Assembly (NCBI GenBank): GCA_947462335.1
Contig: OX381707.1
Coordinates: 80,748,610-80,812,609, forward strand
Direction: 5' to 3'
Source of the DNA: Harmothoe impar
Lineage: Eukaryota; Annelida; Polychaeta; Phyllodocida; Polynoidae
Length of the DNA stretch: 64,000 nucleotides
In this document: positions 53,665-62,329 of the stretch, piece after piece
How the letters are laid out: the number at the start of each line of letters is the position of its first letter
How positions within the stretch are numbered: position 1 is the first letter of the stretch
Position numbers and translations under genes: made by a program
The notes under the pieces: generated by a model
What the model was told of the DNA's origin: nothing
Databases searched by the model: none
Seen by the model: the letters and a program-made list of their open reading frames with translations, nothing else

Positions 53665-54660
53665 TTAGAATACAGAAAGTTGCTGCGCAACCAGTTTGTC
53701 TTTTTGTTTGCGAGCTGCATAATTATCACTCACATATAGCAGCACAGCCCAGGACTTCCAGTCCCCATATGTGCGGACTGAATGTAGAGGAAGGAAGGTT
53801 GCCAGAAAGGTGGCAGAGCCTCTCCTGAGACTGTGTGTTGTGATGTGGCCCGACACTCTGGCTGTCTGACACACCTTCTTGAGCTTGGCGGCGAACACAT
53901 TGTACGTATAAGGAAATAATGGTGAATCCGGGTGAAGATGAGCTCTCTCCAAATAACTCTTCAAATAACCACAAGGACATAGCACACTAGCTGGTGATGC
54001 AATAATAGGTACCACCACAGAGCGTTCTTTAAATTGGATTGTCTTGGAAGAGCGGATTGTCACATCCAAGCCGTCACTGGTCCAACTCAAGTCTTTAACC
54101 CTCAAGGTATGTGGCGAAGCTACAATGTGACTCACCCTTAGCAAGCAGCGATACATGATGCACAAGGCTGCCCACAGTTGCAAGTCATAGAATTTTGCCA
54201 ATTCGAGGCTGCCCCAAATGCTCTTCATGTCCGTGGGTGACAAGGGATCAGCCTGGATTGACTCACACCCCAACAGTCTTTTACAACCCTTCAAAGATGA
54301 ACTGATGAGGAAGGTAGTGGGGTCCACATGGGGAACACCCCAATAGTCATGAAGTGCCCATACTGCACTTATGTAATTAATAATTGTCACATAGCAGCAC
54401 TTGCGTGCTAGGAAGGTAATGTATAGTCCTATTGTCTCTATTTCAGCAGGCACTGCAATTAACCCAAATTTAGTGCAAAAGTCATCAAAGCGCCTCCATT
54501 GGCTCTTTCTGCATTTCCATGTATTACCCGACCAGCAATGGGCTCTCATCTCACTCCATTCCTCCCTCAACGCAAGCAACCCTGCAACATGCAGAAAAGC
54601 CCGTAATATCATGCTCACATATATACACACAATCCGGATTGTTAAGACGGGACAATGCAT
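53665..54660 (-). CDS. Tyrosine recombinase (YR) of the Ngaro element
   Basis: A 331-codon frame from ATG. The N-terminal half (WSGNTWKCRKSQWRRFDDFC..) resembles the core-binding helices of phage-type integrases. The catalytic half has the arginine of box A in YRCLLRVSHIVAS (about residue 174), HSLRRG for the His-x-x-Arg motif (about 275-280), GDWKSW for the second His/Trp position, and LLYVSDNY with the probable nucleophilic tyrosine. The enzyme would integrate the circular cDNA without a target duplication. The frame overlaps the end of the RT-RNase H frame by 110 bases in the +1 register, so expression needs a frameshift or internal initiation. Confidence 0.9.
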   Translation of the reverse strand: MHCPVLTIRIVCIYVSMILRAFLHVAGLLALREEWSEMRAHCWSGNTWKCRKSQWRRFDDFCTKFGLIAVPAEIETIGLYITFLARKCCYVTIINYISAVWALHDYWGVPHVDPTTFLISSSLKGCKRLLGCESIQADPLSPTDMKSIWGSLELAKFYDLQLWAALCIMYRCLLRVSHIVASPHTLRVKDLSWTSDGLDVTIRSSKTIQFKERSVVVPIIASPASVLCPCGYLKSYLERAHLHPDSPLFPYTYNVFAAKLKKVCQTARVSGHITTHSLRRGSATFLATFLPLHSVRTYGDWKSWAVLLYVSDNYAARKQKDKLVAQQLSVF

Positions 54661-56809
54661 CCGCCCAAATATTGTCCCCCGATGTCACCCTGTGAGCTTT
54701 GATACTCAAGTTGAAGAAGGATGAAACCCAGAAGATTTCTCTGAGCCAAGCCATGGCATAAGGGTTAGAACTCCTGCCACTATTCACCCAACTCTGAACC
54801 TGGGTATTGTCTGTCATAATAGTAACCTTGGAGTTGCGCCACCGCATCCCCCATCTATGCACCGCTGCCATGACAGGCCACAACTCTGTGACATTAATGT
54901 GGTCATCATACTTGTCATAAATAGGTGGGTCGTGTGAATGAGGGCAGTTCAGAGCAGGCTGGCCCCAAACTCCCCAAAAATAATCGTCCTTCACATGAGC
55001 GCCAAAGCCATAACCTGAAGAGTCTGTGTACACAGGCCATGACTCACTCATGATGCCCAATACCTTGGCTTTGCCATTAAACCAGTGTACAAAGCTGCCC
55101 CACCAGATGAAGTCCTGCTGAATCACCTCGTCCAAAATTATAATGTCCCCCTTAGCTAATTTTAATGCATTATAAATCCTCCGGGCGAAGGTACGGCCGC
55201 CCTTAACCACAGTGGCACAGTGCGCCAGGAGGCCTGCCACCTCCTCCAGGTCCTTGCGCTTGCAGAAGGGCTTGTCCAACATATTAAGTACTTCGGCCTT
55301 GACTCGGGACAACTTGTCCTCACCAATACTGATTGTCATCTTAACAGTGTCCACCCATATACCGAGGTACTTGAACAACTGGCTTGGCGGTGTCACTTTA
55401 TCTAGGGCGAGCTGGAACCCCAAATTACTCAACACACGATGTAGTACAGTTTGTGCCCTAATGCACTCCTCCAGGGTGTCACCAAGGACTACAAAATCGT
55501 CTAAGTAATTTACACATCTGGATGCACCATGTTTCAGACTGCATTTCACCACAAAGTCAGAAAACTGAGTAAAGATCCAGGGGGCGCTACGTAATCCAAA
55601 GCACAGCCTGAGATCCTCTATGTAGTGTGTTTGGCCATTAATGTCCCACTTGCACCCCTGGAACTTCCTGTGAGAGGGCAAGATGTGCACTGAGCGATAG
55701 GCGCTGGCTATATCGCTGACTGAGCCATAATCCAAATGACTCATCATGTCCACAACAGTATCAATATTCTTGTAATGAAATGATGCACATGTTGACTCCA
55801 TGTAGTTGTTAATACTGGCGCCATCTGGTTCAGAACAGTCTGTTATCGGGCGCAGTTTCCCATTGGCTTTCACTACACCACCTAATGCATGTACACACAC
55901 TGGCTTATCGTCCACTATACGTAGTTTACATTCAGACAATTCCTTAGACACAATGTCATTCATTTGAGACACAAACTCTTTGCCCGTGATAGATGAGTAA
56001 TTATCACATTCATAATTACAACCACAATCATGATCAACAATACGGGCACCTCGATAGACACTAGTCAGAACATATATGTCTTCCTGAGTGACATCCCAAC
56101 CAAAACCAATTATGGCTGCTGCAACTCTGCACGGCCTTAATTGGCACTCCATACCACACAAGAAGTATCTACAATCGCACACTCCTTCCACACACTCCCT
56201 GAATACAGGGGCGTAACAGTTAGGCCCGATTATCACCACTGCCACAGGAAGATCAACATCATACATTTCAGCAAATTTTATGCAAGTAGAAATTTCAGAA
56301 TCCAATATGACATTGCTTGGAAGATTTTCCCAATAATCATCGTCAGTGACATGTACATGAACCTCTCTACTAGGGCGGCTGACAATACTAACATGATTGA
56401 AGGCGGCGTCACGTGCGCCCAATTCTGTTCTTACAAATAATTCCTCTCTGGCATCTACATTCCCCGGCCCGTCAACAACCAAATCTGGGTAATTAATATC
56501 AGCATCGTGTACCAGACCCATTAATTCTACCTGAGACGCCACTTCATAGGGATCTATTACAAATTCAGGAGTCACCAATTCCACAGCATTATTGGTAGCC
56601 TCCGAACGTACGTCTCCACTAAGAATTAATTCCCCAGACATGCAATCAACATCCTTACAGAAACTCGGCAAACTTGCCTCACAATTAGGAACACAATCAT
56701 CAAGATCATTACCTGCGTTAGGTGCAACACACACCCCATTGATGCCATCAACAACAACATTGTTATACACCCCAGAATCGGCAGGTGACGAGGTTACCAG
56801 AGGTTGTTG
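54551..56809 (-). CDS. Reverse transcriptase-RNase H (pol) of the Ngaro element
   Basis: The frame continues directly from gag after one TGA codon and has no ATG near its start, so it is probably made by read-through of that stop. After an N-terminal region of unknown function (about 280 residues) come GKLRPITDCSEPDGASINNY, the first RT aspartate region SDIASAYRSVHIL, and the active-site CVNYLDDFVVLGD. The RNase H part has WPVYTDSSGYGFGAH, the ELWPVMAAV glutamate region, MTDNTQVQSWVN and WADALSRL. All key acidic residues expected for polymerase and RNase H are visible. The protein copies element RNA into DNA in the nucleus or in gag particles. Confidence 0.92.
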   Translation of the reverse strand, partial: QQPLVTSSPADSGVYNNVVVDGINGVCVAPNAGNDLDDCVPNCEASLPSFCKDVDCMSGELILSGDVRSEATNNAVELVTPEFVIDPYEVASQVELMGLVHDADINYPDLVVDGPGNVDAREELFVRTELGARDAAFNHVSIVSRPSREVHVHVTDDDYWENLPSNVILDSEISTCIKFAEMYDVDLPVAVVIIGPNCYAPVFRECVEGVCDCRYFLCGMECQLRPCRVAAAIIGFGWDVTQEDIYVLTSVYRGARIVDHDCGCNYECDNYSSITGKEFVSQMNDIVSKELSECKLRIVDDKPVCVHALGGVVKANGKLRPITDCSEPDGASINNYMESTCASFHYKNIDTVVDMMSHLDYGSVSDIASAYRSVHILPSHRKFQGCKWDINGQTHYIEDLRLCFGLRSAPWIFTQFSDFVVKCSLKHGASRCVNYLDDFVVLGDTLEECIRAQTVLHRVLSNLGFQLALDKVTPPSQLFKYLGIWVDTVKMTISIGEDKLSRVKAEVLNMLDKPFCKRKDLEEVAGLLAHCATVVKGGRTFARRIYNALKLAKGDIIILDEVIQQDFIWWGSFVHWFNGKAKVLGIMSESWPVYTDSSGYGFGAHVKDDYFWGVWGQPALNCPHSHDPPIYDKYDDHINVTELWPVMAAVHRWGMRWRNSKVTIMTDNTQVQSWVNSGRSSNPYAMAWLREIFWVSSFFNLSIKAHRVTSGDNIWADALSRLNNPDCVYICEHDITGFSACCRVACVEGGME

Positions 56810-58453
56810 TCACGCCTTACCAATGTCACCCTTGTGGGCCACACACTCCAACATATTGTGACTAACATTATCACAGTGTACACACTGATGTTTGAACATA
56901 CACGGACTAGTATCACATGGTAAGCCTTGACAGTACTTGAAACAAATACCCTTTTCCGCCGCTGACTTGCGCCATCCAGAAAGAGAACCCCTACTCCCTC
57001 CAGATGTGGGACGACGGTTGTTATAACCCCTAGAACTGTTGTTGTAACGACCACTTGACCCCGTGCCAGACCCACCTGACCTACCTCGGTAATTATCAGC
57101 CGCCGACCTAGCAGCCTTAGTACCAGACACCCCCAATTTGGAATTAGTCAGCTGGGTATCAGCACCACTGAAAGCAGCGGGGCCCCATCTACGTGCTCTT
57201 TCTAACATAGATTCATCATAGCTCACTAGGGCCTTTACCTCATAGATATTGGTTCTGGCCATCTCCGATACATAATTCATATGATCTGACAATCCCCGGA
57301 CATCTTCGCCCAGTTCCAACAACTCCCTCATCAAACAGTTCTGAAAATGCCACAACTCCTCGGTAGTATTAATCACCAATTGTTTTTTACGTTCAGATGT
57401 GGGTAGATAACGTCTATAATCAAACATACCCAATTCAGAGTCTGACGACTTGCCACAACCATGGCCGCAGTGTGAAGAATGTGCACTGTCCCCGCCTCCC
57501 TGAGTAGAGCCGTATGGAGGGTGACCGCCCCCATGGTGATATGGGGAGTGCCCTCCCCACTGCTGCTGCTGGTATCCCGGGAGTGAGGATGGTTGCTGGA
57601 AGTACGGTTGCTGATTGTAGGTAGGTGACTGGTGGTAACTACCATTACCCGGCTGATGATATCCAGACTGCTGGTAGCTGGGGTATTGATAATAAGGTCC
57701 ATGCTTAGCCTCTGCATGGTAGAAGGGGGGTGGTTGAGAAGTTGACGAGTAACCCCCCCAGGTTGACGAGGTACCATAGCTAAATGGCGGATATCCAATG
57801 GGAGGTGGGTATACAGGCGAGTAGTCAGGTGTAGCAGGGTAGGGGAGAGTAGAAGGGGGGTTTGGTACTCCAGGAGGGGTAGGCACGGGAGGGGTAGGCA
57901 CCACAGGTGTTGCACCAGCGCCCTCTTGGGTTTTCCCGCCAAACGCAGGGTCACCGCCGCCATTTTGAATTTCCTCCTTCTGTCCCAAAACCAATGTACT
58001 TATCTGACTTGATAGCTTGCCCAAGGTAGAATCCAATCTACCAATTAATACCTCCATCGGGTTCAATCCACCTCCTCCCTGCTTAGATTGAGAATTGATC
58101 TCGCCTGGTCCCGACTTAGACTCCTTGGGCGGAGGTCCGCCCTTCTTGGCCCGCTCCTCCTCGGATGTGGCCCCTGCTTTGGCCTCCTCCTTGGCCCCTG
58201 CAGCGGGAGAATTGTCGTCGTGAAAGTCCTCCAGGTCATGGAGACTAGTGTCACCAATAAACTCCTCCTCGTATGACAGATCACTTTTCCTCCGTTCACG
58301 GACATCAAAAAAGACGGTGCCGTCGTCTTTTGCTCCCAGCTGCACAATCTTATAATCCGTGCCTCCTTTCCCCTTCTCTCCTTTCTTGCTGCACTTGGGA
58401 CAAATCTGGGCAACTCTGCCGTCCCACTCCAACAAACAATCCGTGCAAAACAT
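56810..58453 (-). CDS. Gag-like protein of the Ngaro element
   Basis: A 547-codon frame starting ATGTTTTGCACG. The N-terminus has a zinc-ribbon-like CTDCLLEWDGR...CPKCSKK. A charged linker and a long proline/tyrosine/glutamine-rich, probably disordered region (about residues 170-335) follow. The conserved gag core begins near FDYRRYLPTSERKKQL and includes KLGVSGTKAARSA. The C-terminus is a cysteine/histidine array, GICFKYCQGLPC with CMFKHQCVHC and HNMLECVAHKG, likely nucleic-acid binding. The frame ends with GKA and TGA, followed by CAA in the pol frame. A decayed relative is at 58796-59909. Confidence 0.88.
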   Translation of the reverse strand: MFCTDCLLEWDGRVAQICPKCSKKGEKGKGGTDYKIVQLGAKDDGTVFFDVRERRKSDLSYEEEFIGDTSLHDLEDFHDDNSPAAGAKEEAKAGATSEEERAKKGGPPPKESKSGPGEINSQSKQGGGGLNPMEVLIGRLDSTLGKLSSQISTLVLGQKEEIQNGGGDPAFGGKTQEGAGATPVVPTPPVPTPPGVPNPPSTLPYPATPDYSPVYPPPIGYPPFSYGTSSTWGGYSSTSQPPPFYHAEAKHGPYYQYPSYQQSGYHQPGNGSYHQSPTYNQQPYFQQPSSLPGYQQQQWGGHSPYHHGGGHPPYGSTQGGGDSAHSSHCGHGCGKSSDSELGMFDYRRYLPTSERKKQLVINTTEELWHFQNCLMRELLELGEDVRGLSDHMNYVSEMARTNIYEVKALVSYDESMLERARRWGPAAFSGADTQLTNSKLGVSGTKAARSAADNYRGRSGGSGTGSSGRYNNSSRGYNNRRPTSGGSRGSLSGWRKSAAEKGICFKYCQGLPCDTSPCMFKHQCVHCDNVSHNMLECVAHKGDIGKA

Positions 58454-58463
58454 GATTTCAAAA

Positions 58464-58679
58464 AAACAGAAATGAGGATAAGAAGGTATGTCCTTACAGG
58501 TTCATGACAAAGCGGATTATGGTGGAAGAGAACCGGTCAGCAGAGGTATGACCCCCACCTAGTGGTGTAAGGTGGAACTGACCGGATAACTGACACAGGT
58601 CTCCACCTGACGGGAAGGTGGAACATTACGTCTGGGGGAATATACCCCAGTAACTCCATACTAGTTACTGGACTCATAT
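58464..58679 (-). repeat. Ngaro split direct repeat A1
   Basis: The 216-bp 5' outer repeat matching A2. Presumably it carries the element promoter, since transcription of DIRS-order elements starts in the left repeat. Confidence 0.88.
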
Positions 58680-58698
58680 ATATGTATATATATTTATG

Positions 58699-58759
<61 letters not shown>

Positions 58760-58782
58760 AAAAAAATATATATATATATATA
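58680..58782. repeat. (TA)n microsatellite with A run
   Basis: TA dinucleotides with a poly-A block at about 58755-58766. It separates the intact Ngaro element from the gag relic, so the intact element was inserted into, or brought along, a TA tract at the 3' end of the relic. Confidence 0.9.
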
Positions 58783-58795
58783 TGACTACCCCAGC

Positions 58796-59909
58796 GATAA
58801 TGGTGGCAATTCAGCATACCATGGTCATTGGAACCACAAGTGCAGCTATGCCTATACCTACACCCATTACATCTGTGTCCCTGGGCGTGGTGAAAGCATA
58901 TTCCTCTCTCTGATGTAATCCTCCTCCATCCGGTCAGGGGTTGGCGTCTCCCTGATCAAGACCCCTGGTTATATCCCTGACTCCTTCCTCCTCAAGAACT
59001 TGGACCTTTGCTTGCTTGGTACCTGTGTGCCTTTGTACCACTGGTACCCAAATACATGTTGGATAGATGAGTGTCACCCCCCACAAAGGTCTTGCATCCA
59101 AACTCACAGGCCCTATCCCTCATCTCATAATCATACACTACGAGGGCCTCGGTAGCATAAATCCCTGTGGATGCCATCCAGGAAATGTATGAAATGTGTT
59201 GAAGTAGCCCGGTGATGTTGAACCCCCTACTGGATAAGTCCTCCATCAATCTAGTCAATAGATAGATCAGCTTCTCAGGATTATCCACCTGAAGTGGACG
59301 CCTCCCCTCAGCGGCTGGTAGAAATCTGCGCAGATCGAACTTACTCAGATTTTGAATGGGCCTCCCACCCAGATTGTCGATGCCCGCCTCAATCTCCGCA
59401 CCGTCCATGACTGCAGCGTCGATGCCGTCCTCCCCGGGGTCCTCCAGGTCCGGGACCCTGACTGGAGGCACCTCATGCTGGGCCCCAGGCTGAGGGGTCC
59501 TGAAGTTGAAAGGCCGCCGGTCAGGGTGGGCGCCATCTTGTTTCTCGGGCATACGGGCCATCATTTGGGCCATCATACCCTCCATCTTAGACATCCTTGT
59601 GTTCAGATCGAGAGAAGGTTTGTTAAACTCCTCCAGGATTCCGGATAAGTCCTCTAGTTCGTGCAAAGATTGATCTAGATCAGTCTTGGTGTCCTTGGTA
59701 GTGTCCTTAGGCCTAGCACCACCTGAAGCACCTCCTGTGGCCGCCGGCGGAGTCTCCTTTCCCTTCTCCTTTTCATGCTCCTCCCATTCACTTTTCCTCC
59801 TTTCCCTTTGTTCACTGTACTCACGATCGTCCTTACAATACGGACAATCCGCCCTGCGTCCGTCATACTCTTCCTTACATCCGTCACAAAACTTGGATGA
59901 CTGACGCAC
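58796..59909 (-). pseudogene. Gag relic of a second Ngaro lineage
   Basis: The 305-codon frame (59909-58992) aligns with the intact gag: KFCDGCKEEYDGRRADCPYC at the start, FDLRRFLPAAEGRRPLQVDN, and YLGTSGTKAHRYQ. The position of gag's ATG is AAG here and no other ATG is near, so the start has been lost. After a frameshift between about 58990 and 58950, homology resumes (GWRRITSERGICFHHAQG, HSCTCGSNDHGMLNC) to about 58796. The middle is shorter than in the intact gag and lacks the proline/tyrosine-rich region. RT and YR parts are absent. It is a dead, differently evolved relative. Confidence 0.85.
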
Positions 59910-60600
59910 TTAGTATAGGAAAGAAAAAATGAACTTATCCCAATGGCCGACTACCAAAGACTGACCGAGCAGTAGGCGGATATGACAGGTGGGGCCAGCT
60001 TGGGGTGCCCCCTGGGTTATATATTATGAACCACCATTTGCCGCTGCTCCCAAATATATTACTGTTATCCAGTCAGATACCATACATATGTGATATTACA
60101 AATACATCTCATTATATCATGGTCATTACCATGGATGTGTCTTCTTTGTCCGTTTGTTTATGTTAATCCAGTCTAGGCACCATTTGTTGAACTTGGGAGT
60201 GCATGCTTCTCTTTGTCAGTAGTGGGGTGGGGCGGTTGTAGGTTGTAGAACCACGTGGATTCAGCATATTAAATATGTACACCAGTAGCCTAAAAGGTAG
60301 CAAATAGGGAAATACTACAATATCTTCCTACAATATTTCAATATAGCATGTCTTGCAATAACTCTTGAGCATGAGCATACGTCTATGTATGCTTTATATC
60401 AATGATAATATTGGAATTGTTGTTGTATACAAATTCTCCAATAAAATTGTCAACAATTCAATTGGAAACTACTGTCTAGTTTGTTTTTAGTGATATTTTT
60501 CAACGATATACACATTGAAATTGGTAAATTACAGTCGAATCTGAGATCGAGGGGAAATCGCTCATGCAATCATAGAATTTATATATAATTAAACATGAAG
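59910..60600. other. Noncoding interval, possible 5' region of the relic element
   Basis: The part to about 60050 may contain the left repeat of the relic Ngaro element, but no second copy exists in the window to confirm it. The rest is AT-rich and unremarkable. Confidence 0.4.
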
Positions 60601-60617
60601 AAATTGTGCTCTCCTTA

Positions 60618-61212
60618 GCCTCCCTGCCTGTCTGCCTCCTTTCCTGCCTCCTTCCCTCCCTCCCTACCTCCCTCTCGCTGCCTGCCTGCCTCCCTGCCTA
60701 CCTCCCTTCCTCTGTCCATCTGTCTGTCCCTTCCCCGTCCCTCTCTCCCTGCCTCCCAGCCCCCTCCCCTTGCCTCCTTGCCTCCCTCCCTGCCCCTTCT
60801 TTCCCTCCCTACCTCGCCTCCCTCCCTCCCTCCCTCCCTCCCTGCCTGCCTCCCTCCCTCCCTCCCCCGTCCTTGTCTCCTTGCCTCCCTCCCTCCCTCC
60901 CTCATTCACTGCCCCACTCCCTCCCTGCCTCCCTGCTCCCTCCCTGCCCCTGCCCCCTCCCTGCCTCCCTGCCCCTCCCTGCCCCCTCCCTGCCTCCCTG
61001 CTTCCCTGCTCCCTCCCTGCCTCCCTGCTCCCTCCCTGCCCCCTCCCTGCCTCCCTGCCCCCTCCCTGCCTCCCTGCTCCCTTCCTGCCTCCCTGCTCCC
61101 TCCCTGCCGCTCTCCCTGCCTCCCTCCATGCATTCCTGCCTCCGTCCCTGCCCCCTCCCTTTGTCCGTCCGTCCATCCGTTCCTCCCTCCCTTCCCCCCT
61201 CCATGCCCGCCT
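60618..61212. repeat. CCCTCCCTGCCTC minisatellite-like tract
   Basis: Almost 600 bp of pure C/T with periodic G on one strand, built from CCCTGCCTC and CCCTCCCTG words. All long proline/serine/leucine or arginine/glycine frames over it, in several registers, are compositional artefacts. Such purine/pyrimidine asymmetry favours triplex formation. Confidence 0.95.
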
Positions 61213-61930
61213 GTAATCTGGGTGAGTGTGGTTATGTGGCAGTAACCACGTCCCTGGTACACCATGCTGCAGCTACCAGAAACTGGGCCTCCCCCAGTGG
61301 GGGGATCCCCCTCAAGGCGGCCCACCACCACAACACGTACAGGAGGACCGTACACCGGCAGCAGACAGCATACAGCTACCACGGAGGTCACACCACCACT
61401 ACTACTACTACTACACAGACAGCTCTATAGTGGTAACGGTCCTCTAAACCCCACCCGCACCACACATTGAGTGGGGGACGGACACAGCACGTGAGTCCTT
61501 ACAGTCTGATCTTTTAGGCCGCTTTATTTTGATCCGCAAATTATTTTTGAACCCCTGTCTGTTTACTTATTGAGAATTTGACCTGCAAAAACTAACATTA
61601 GGCCTTTCAACTGTTATCCAAGTTATCAAAATGAGGTGGTCTTTTTTTAAAATCCAGACTAGACTAAATAAGAGCCAGGAGCCTTGTCCTTTATCAAGAG
61701 AACGTTCACAAGTGACGTCACCTGCTAGGAGGTCGAGGGGTGGTATACCCCCGTCCTCTAACCGGTGATTTATTTGTGGACGTTCCCAACATTAACCTGG
61801 TATTGTCCATGCAGTGTCAAATGAGATATATCTATGTATGACATCTAAATAGTTCTAACTGACATCAGGTTGGTAAGCTAAACTAGACACAATGTGCCAT
61901 ATGACAGAACCCCGTGGGGGTACATGTACA
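61213..61930. other. Noncoding interval
   Basis: It contains a short (ACT)n run at 61396-61414 and no accepted gene. Confidence 0.5.
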
Positions 61931-62329
61931 TTAGGCCAAAAAAAAGGGTTTGTTTCCAGTAACATGGTCCTGTAGACATGACCCGGCCGGTCAGATTTTT
62001 TTTTTTTTTTTTTTTTTTTGGCTTCCTCCCCTGAAAACCTGTGATTACCGTGAATTCCTGAATATTTCATAGAATTATTACAATTTGAAATAAAAATAAA
62101 AAAATCCAGCAGGGGTGGGGCCCCCCCAGGTTTCCCCTGTTGGTCCACCATTGTCTGATATTCCGGTTATTTATTTTTGGGTGAAAATTGATTTTTCACT
62201 CTAAAATCGTTAATAATTGTCTGATTTACAGACTGCAATATGGCCAAAAAAAAAAAAAATCGCCATTTCTGCCATGGTAGACCCAGTCGGGTGACTGGAA
62301 ACAAACCTTTTTTTTTTTTTTTGGCCTAA
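61931..62329. mobile_element. GGCCAAA-family MITE, copy 7 (variant)
   Basis: The ends are TTAGGCCAAAAAAAAGG with GTTTGTTTCCAGT, and CTGGAAACAAACC...TTTGGCCTAA. The inner ends differ from other copies (AACATGGTCCTGTAGACATG and CCCAGTCGGGTGAC), and a poly-T block lies at 61998-62019, so this is a divergent subfamily. Confidence 0.75.

Larger units (their letters stand above)
53205..58679 (-). mobile_element. Ngaro-like tyrosine-recombinase retrotransposon, complete
   Basis: Reading on the minus strand the order is A1 (58679-58464), gag (58453-56810), RT-RNase H (to 54551), tyrosine recombinase (54660-53665), B1 (53633-53547), A2 (53546-53331) and B2 (53291-53205). A1 and A2 are the same 216 bp, and B1 and B2 the same 87 bp. 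These split direct repeats, together with a YR instead of an integrase, are the definition of the PAT/Ngaro branch of the DIRS order. No DIRS-type methyltransferase follows the RNase H, which favours Ngaro. All frames are intact apart from one in-frame TGA between gag and pol, so the copy may be recent and potentially active. Confidence 0.92.

Noticed and set aside
60606..61430. Proline/serine/leucine-rich protein of 274 residues and its reverse-strand counterparts
   Set aside because: Translation of a C/T-only minisatellite. All registers are open on both strands.
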